A stretch of DNA of 64,000 nt from Allantophomopsis cytisporea (taxonomy: Eukaryota > Ascomycota > Leotiomycetes > Phacidiales > Phacidiaceae), in assembly GCA_024752435.1 (NCBI GenBank), contig CP103021.1, positions 1,116,001 through 1,180,000 of the forward strand. Reading direction: 5' to 3'. The notes under the pieces were generated by a model. That model ran no database searches. It saw only the letters and a program-made list of their open reading frames with translations, and was not told where the DNA came from. Both the position numbers and the translations under genes were made by a program. Below are positions 60,318 to 64,000 of this stretch, piece after piece (the first letter of the stretch is position 1; every line of letters begins with the position of its first letter).

Positions 60318-61455
60318 ACGAAACATGGTTGAGGACGGACAGCTGAGATCACTGAACATGGACAGCTATGAACAAATTGCGGATATTGAAATGAAATCGT
60401 TTGCTGTGATTTTTATCTGGGACCCTTATCATTGCAATTGATGTGCTTGGGAACAATTGATCGATCGAATACTGCGAACCACTTCCTCACCTCTCGCTGT
60501 GCTTGTGAAAATCCCGCAAGAAACATTTCTACATTTGACAGAAATCCATGCCTAGTAGAGAATGCTGATGACCATACTCATGATTGATGCACTGCGCAAT
60601 GCAGTCTATTCTTTATTGCTCCATAACACCAATCACAACGGTGAGGAAAGTAAGGTATCTTGAATACTACGGCGATACGGCACCTTGATATCTTGGCATA
60701 AACTCGGCTGTCGTATCCGTACGGACTAAGGACCGCTTTTGAGCGAAATACGGCGACCCCACCGTTCTACGCGACACGACTATGACCGTTTTCAGGTTAA
60801 CCACTGGAGTTCGGGAATCTGAGACTTGAGGGATGACGCGTAAATACCTTTGGGAAAGAGGAGACATAAATATTTGAGAGTGATACTAGATATCAATGCT
60901 GCTAAGTAGACTGCTACAGTACCAGTTTCTTGAGCCTTTCCTTGTTTCTCGTTGCACTGGCTTGTGTAAAATGAATGGTTTGAGCACTATGGATAATTCT
61001 ACGGTGATGTTTGCAGTTGATATTCAAGCTTCATTCTGATTGTGACACAATTAGTTAGGAATTCAAGAAGCGAGTAGGCACAAAGAGTATAAACTAGTTT
61101 CAGAACAGAATATGGCCCGGAACCTTGATACTCTAACTCGTCTATATCCGACGATGGAGCCAGTTTTAACGGCACATCCATACGGCTTTGAGAACCAGAC
61201 AGCTCTCAAGACAATATAGATCATAAACGTGCGACTCAGAATAGGTATATAGCTGTCAATAAGTATAGAGCTTCTGGCAATTGTGATACTCCGAGTAACT
61301 GGTCCATCATAGCAAATCCAGGCGAAATCCAGAAATGATAATGGGTTTACCAAGCAATCTCAGTACTTCAAGACTGAAGTCAACATCATCACACTCTTGC
61401 CAGAATTCTGTGTACATAATCTTCAATAAAGGTAACCTACTAAGCGCCAGCTGGC
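60318..61455. other. convergent intergenic region
   Basis: Between the second Cys-rich gene (plus) and the GT8 gene (minus). Short frames on the minus strand at 61.0-61.35 kb are not convincing. Nothing else seen. Confidence 0.6.
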
Positions 61456-62505
61456 TCAACATTCAACTTTACTCGGATCAGCCTTCCAATCTCCATGTAA
61501 GCTCTCGGCTTCCTCGCCCTCTCGCAATGGCCTTGCAACCTCCTTCCGCACAACGGCAAGAACATCCTCCTCTTCAGCCTCATGGCGCAGGACTTCCCAC
61601 TTCTCAAATTCCCTCCACCACCACCCATGAGTGTCCGCATCCCTCCCAAGATATCCCGCCACACCATCTTTCCCAACCCTCTTACTCCAGGGCTTGTCAA
61701 CAATATAATGTAAATTTCGCACCTCATCATCTCTCCAGAAGTCTGGGTGCCAGTATTTCATTGTCTTCAGCGCATTGTATTGCCAGCCAATGCTCTTCCA
61801 TCTGCCCTTGAAGAATTCCGCCAAGAAGTCCTGATCTGGAAACATGAAGGTTTTGAGAAGCTCAGTTTGCGTGTCGAGGAAGTTCAGCATTTCATCCCAT
61901 TGTTCCTGGTGCGGCATGAATATGAACATGCCACTGTTGAGAAGTGTATGAGTATGCTTGCCTTCGCCCATGCTCGGTACAGGGCATGGCTCTCGCAAGG
62001 CACGAGGGTGCGTGAGGCCTGTATAAGCGCAATTCTCTTTTGTCCATTCTTCAGGAGCCCAGCTATCTTTATCAAGATTACAAACACAGGCGTGGTTTGC
62101 GGCAATCCAATCCTTGCCTGGGAGCTCATAGTCGAATAATTCGTCCATATTCCGCATAACAAGCATGTCTGCATCCAGAAACACCATGCAGTCATAGTCA
62201 ACGAGGGAAAAGACTCGAAGCTTCGTCCAGGTATCCTCGAAGCGTGCGGCTATAAGAGAGACCTTCGTCTTTGGGAGGAGCACGTCTATAGGTACGAGAA
62301 TGGTGTTCGTAAGGGCAGCGTCGCGTTGGAGAGCTGGGAGGCATGATTGAGGGAGGCTCGGTGTGTAAAGGATGATGAGAGGATAGGCGGATCCATGTTT
62401 ATGTAAAGAGTGAGCGAGCAAGACCGCGCCAGGTAGATATGAGGTTCGAGTGAGTAAAGTTACCCAAGCGCGCTTAGAATCCGAGATATCTTTGGCATCC
62501 CTCAT
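61456..62505 (-). CDS. glycosyltransferase family 8 protein (glycogenin/galactinol-synthase-like)
   Basis: Single-exon gene of 349 aa. The GT-A fold is recognisable: RAWVTLLTRTSYLPGAVLL at the first strand, LIILYTPSLP, FEDTWTKLRVFSLVDYDCMV, the DxD metal/nucleotide-sugar motif FLDADMLVMRNMDELF (DAD at 111-113), HTLLNSGMFIFMPHQEQW, the DQDFLAEFFKGRWKSIGWQYN block, and LHYIVDKPWSKRV near the C-terminus. No signal peptide or transmembrane segment, so it should be cytosolic. The enzyme uses a UDP-sugar with retention of configuration; acceptor unknown. It is not glycogenin proper as far as visible, since it lacks the long C-terminal glycogen-synthase-binding tail. Upstream lies a GGTAA repeat hairpin. 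Confidence 0.9.
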   Translation of the reverse strand: MRDAKDISDSKRAWVTLLTRTSYLPGAVLLAHSLHKHGSAYPLIILYTPSLPQSCLPALQRDAALTNTILVPIDVLLPKTKVSLIAARFEDTWTKLRVFSLVDYDCMVFLDADMLVMRNMDELFDYELPGKDWIAANHACVCNLDKDSWAPEEWTKENCAYTGLTHPRALREPCPVPSMGEGKHTHTLLNSGMFIFMPHQEQWDEMLNFLDTQTELLKTFMFPDQDFLAEFFKGRWKSIGWQYNALKTMKYWHPDFWRDDEVRNLHYIVDKPWSKRVGKDGVAGYLGRDADTHGWWWREFEKWEVLRHEAEEEDVLAVVRKEVARPLREGEEAESLHGDWKADPSKVEC

Positions 62506-62686
62506 TGTTCGTTATGAAGTTTTAATTAATATCAACATAGGAAGAGGACACGGTTGTTAGCAGCTGCTTTGTGTTAGTCGTATAGTATCGAATGCTAGCA
62601 AATGATCTATCTAGTGTGATTGTTGACATTATTGTCTGCATTCCCGACTACCAAAAATCGTTGTCGTCACGATGAATACCTATGTT

Positions 62687-62731
62687 GGTAAGGTAAGGTA
62701 AGGTAAGGTAACAACGCAAGGTACCTTACCT
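62687..62731. repeat. GGTAA pentamer repeat forming a hairpin
   Basis: Five GGTAA units (62687-62711). The last two also pair perfectly with a downstream segment: 62701-62710 with 62722-62731, a 10-bp stem around an 11-nt loop. Confidence 0.85.
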
Positions 62732-62966
62732 AAGTGGCATGTCACAAGGCTAAAAGCGCCATAGCCTTACGTGACTAAACGTTTTTTGTTTAAGTACGTT
62801 CTTGGTGTTCGTTTCGTGAACGCATTTGCGACTGGCTTGACCGTCTGAAGAAACAAACCATGGCCGAAGCCGTAAGGGCGCCATTATGAACCATCAAATT
62901 GAAGGGGATATTGTGCCTAAAGTTCCAGATGTTCCTCTTCCGTCCTCCACTCGAAACTTACGCTCA

Positions 62967-62973
62967 GGCTAAA
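62967..62973 (+). promoter_or_regulatory. putative XlnR/Xyr1 site
   Basis: GGCTAAA matches the xylanase activator consensus GGCTAR, about 715 bp upstream of the GH10 start. It lies in the spacer of a small inverted repeat with arms CGCTCA and TGAGCG (62961-62980). Other GGCTAR hexamers occur at 62748 and, reversed, 63347. Confidence 0.4.
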
Positions 62974-63583
62974 TTGAGCGTTCCTGGCGTAGAGAAATAC
63001 CCACAAATACCCGCGCGTGGCAATTGCTGAGACAGCTCCTATTTATCGGACTCTGATATCGTGAAGAGATCCCTGTAGCTTTGAGCGTGAAGGTCCTTAG
63101 TATCAGCAATCGAGATCGGGTATCTGGCATCGGGTAAACCAAAAGTGCGGAGTCAAAAACATCAGTACATACGGTAACCAACCTTAATCGGTCAGCTCCT
63201 TGGGATTTGTTGAGTATCGTATGGATATGCATAATTTAACCAGGTTTTTGTTGATTTTACCATGCGATGGGAGAACAGATGAAAACCCTGAAGATAGACC
63301 CGGACTCGAGCCCGCAAGTGAGCGTTTACCCTGGTTATTTTCTTGTCTAGCCGATATTATGAACCCCTCACTATATTCAAAACATCGCCAAATACCCGTA
63401 TGCTCAGAAGTGAACATTTCCAAAATATAAGGTGATATTTCATCTGAGCGCATCGAGAATACTGAAACTTCCATGGGCCACTGTCATCATTTGGTAATGG
63501 ATAAACAGGACAACCTAGCAGCTATGGTTTGGACGTCTTCGACGGCCCCTTCGCTCCGTGTTTATGGTACAGTAATTATCATC

Positions 63584-63590
63584 TATATAT
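63584..63590 (+). promoter_or_regulatory. TATA box of the xylanase gene
   Basis: TATATAT about 100 bp upstream of the xylanase ATG, followed by a CT-rich stretch, the usual layout of an inducible secreted-enzyme gene. Confidence 0.5.
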
Positions 63591-63688
63591 GTCTCCCTTC
63601 CTTTTCTTTGTTAAGAGTCGGTCTATTTACTTCTCAGTCAAATCCCATGCAAGTCTTTCATTCATTACCAGCATAAATTTTCTTCACC

Positions 63689-64000
63689 ATGTCCATTAAA
63701 ACTATTCTTCCTATCACTGTCCTGGCGACAGCAGTTTATGCCCAGCTCAACACACTTGCTCAAGCAAAGGGCCTCACCTACTTTGGATCTGCTACAGACA
63801 ATGGAGAACTCTCTGATTCTGCATACCTGGCTATCCTCTCGAACACATCTGAATTTGGACAAATTACTCCTGGCAATAGCATGAAATGGGATGCTACGGA
63901 GCCTGAGCAGGGAACGTTTACCTTCACCAACGGAGATGTAATTGCAGACCTTGCAGCCAACAACAGCCAGTATTTAAGATGCCACAACTTGGTTTGGTAC
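63689..64000 (+). CDS. secreted endo-1,4-beta-xylanase, GH10 (5' part)
   Basis: The first 104 codons are in the window; the gene continues beyond the right edge. Residues 1-18 are a signal peptide ([18 protein letters not shown]), with the mature protein starting [10 protein letters not shown]. The start of the GH10 barrel is clear: [17 protein letters not shown], then [20 protein letters not shown], the glycone-binding NSMKW motif of GH10, and LRCHNLVWY at the window edge. No cellulose-binding module precedes the catalytic domain. The enzyme cleaves the xylan backbone outside the cell during plant cell wall degradation. The catalytic glutamates lie beyond the window, so integrity cannot be judged. 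No intron is seen in the visible part. Confidence 0.93.
   Translation, partial: MSIKTILPITVLATAVYAQLNTLAQAKGLTYFGSATDNGELSDSAYLAILSNTSEFGQITPGNSMKWDATEPEQGTFTFTNGDVIADLAANNSQYLRCHNLVWY

Larger units (their letters stand above)
62506..63688. other. divergent intergenic region
   Basis: Shared upstream region of the GT8 gene (minus) and the xylanase (plus). It contains the GGTAA repeat/hairpin and three GGCTAR hexamers (62748, 62967, and reverse at 63347). The frames here are not coding by appearance. Confidence 0.6.

Noticed and set aside
63295..63320. Motif resembling a reverse B-box (GGCTCGAGTCC)
   Set aside because: No A-box at a suitable distance and no cloverleaf stems.

Overview
The window is nuclear DNA of a filamentous ascomycete (Pezizomycotina). 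Genes carry short introns of about 45-130 nt with GTATGT/GTAAGT-type donors, CTAAC/CTGAC-like branch points close to the acceptor, and no operons. The gene set also fits: a STE3-type pheromone receptor, an ERF4 subunit, Rim1, Rai1, Get4, an MFS sugar porter and a GH10 xylanase. I lean towards Leotiomycetes/Helotiales, but that is an impression and not proven from sequence alone. Exon models below were built by hand from splice signals, reading-frame phase and family knowledge, and each closes to a whole number of codons.

Layout. 0-8.4 kb: an AT-rich gene-poor stretch, mitochondrial ssDNA-binding protein RIM1 (minus), then about 5 kb without a supportable gene. 8.4-16 kb: MFS sugar transporter (plus), a conserved-looking membrane/coiled-coil protein of unknown function (minus), and the STE3-like pheromone GPCR (plus). 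16-25 kb: a long non-coding stretch with simple repeats and a 22-bp perfect palindrome, then a large TM198/TM7SF3-type membrane protein with a signal peptide and a very long disordered tail. 25-34 kb: palmitoyltransferase subunit ERF4, a winged-helix-like hypothetical, and glutathione synthetase. 34-42 kb: a giant ATRX/ARIP4-like SNF2 ATPase with an alternative 3' end. 42-47 kb: GET4, a small acidic protein, and RAI1 decapping nuclease, the last two sharing a 159-bp divergent promoter. 47-54 kb: tRNA-like fragment, a cysteine-patterned small protein, an FHA-domain protein kinase, a decayed duplicated Y/P/G-rich gene with RIP-like stop codons, and a MITE-like foldback element. 54-64 kb: ribosomal protein eL41 whose ATG is split by an intron, Pol I subunit RPA49, two related small Cys-rich genes, a GT8 glycosyltransferase, and the 5' end of a secreted GH10 xylanase running off the window.

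The genes do not form one pathway; most are housekeeping genes (ribosome, Pol I, RNA quality control, tail-anchored protein insertion, glutathione). The more unusual signals are structural: an 8-nt microexon in RAI1, the AT|G split start of eL41, an NAGNAG acceptor that decides the APE motif of the FHA kinase, a GC-AG intron in RPA49, the tandem Cys-rich pair with a shared intron position, and the RIP-scarred duplication next to a foldback element.
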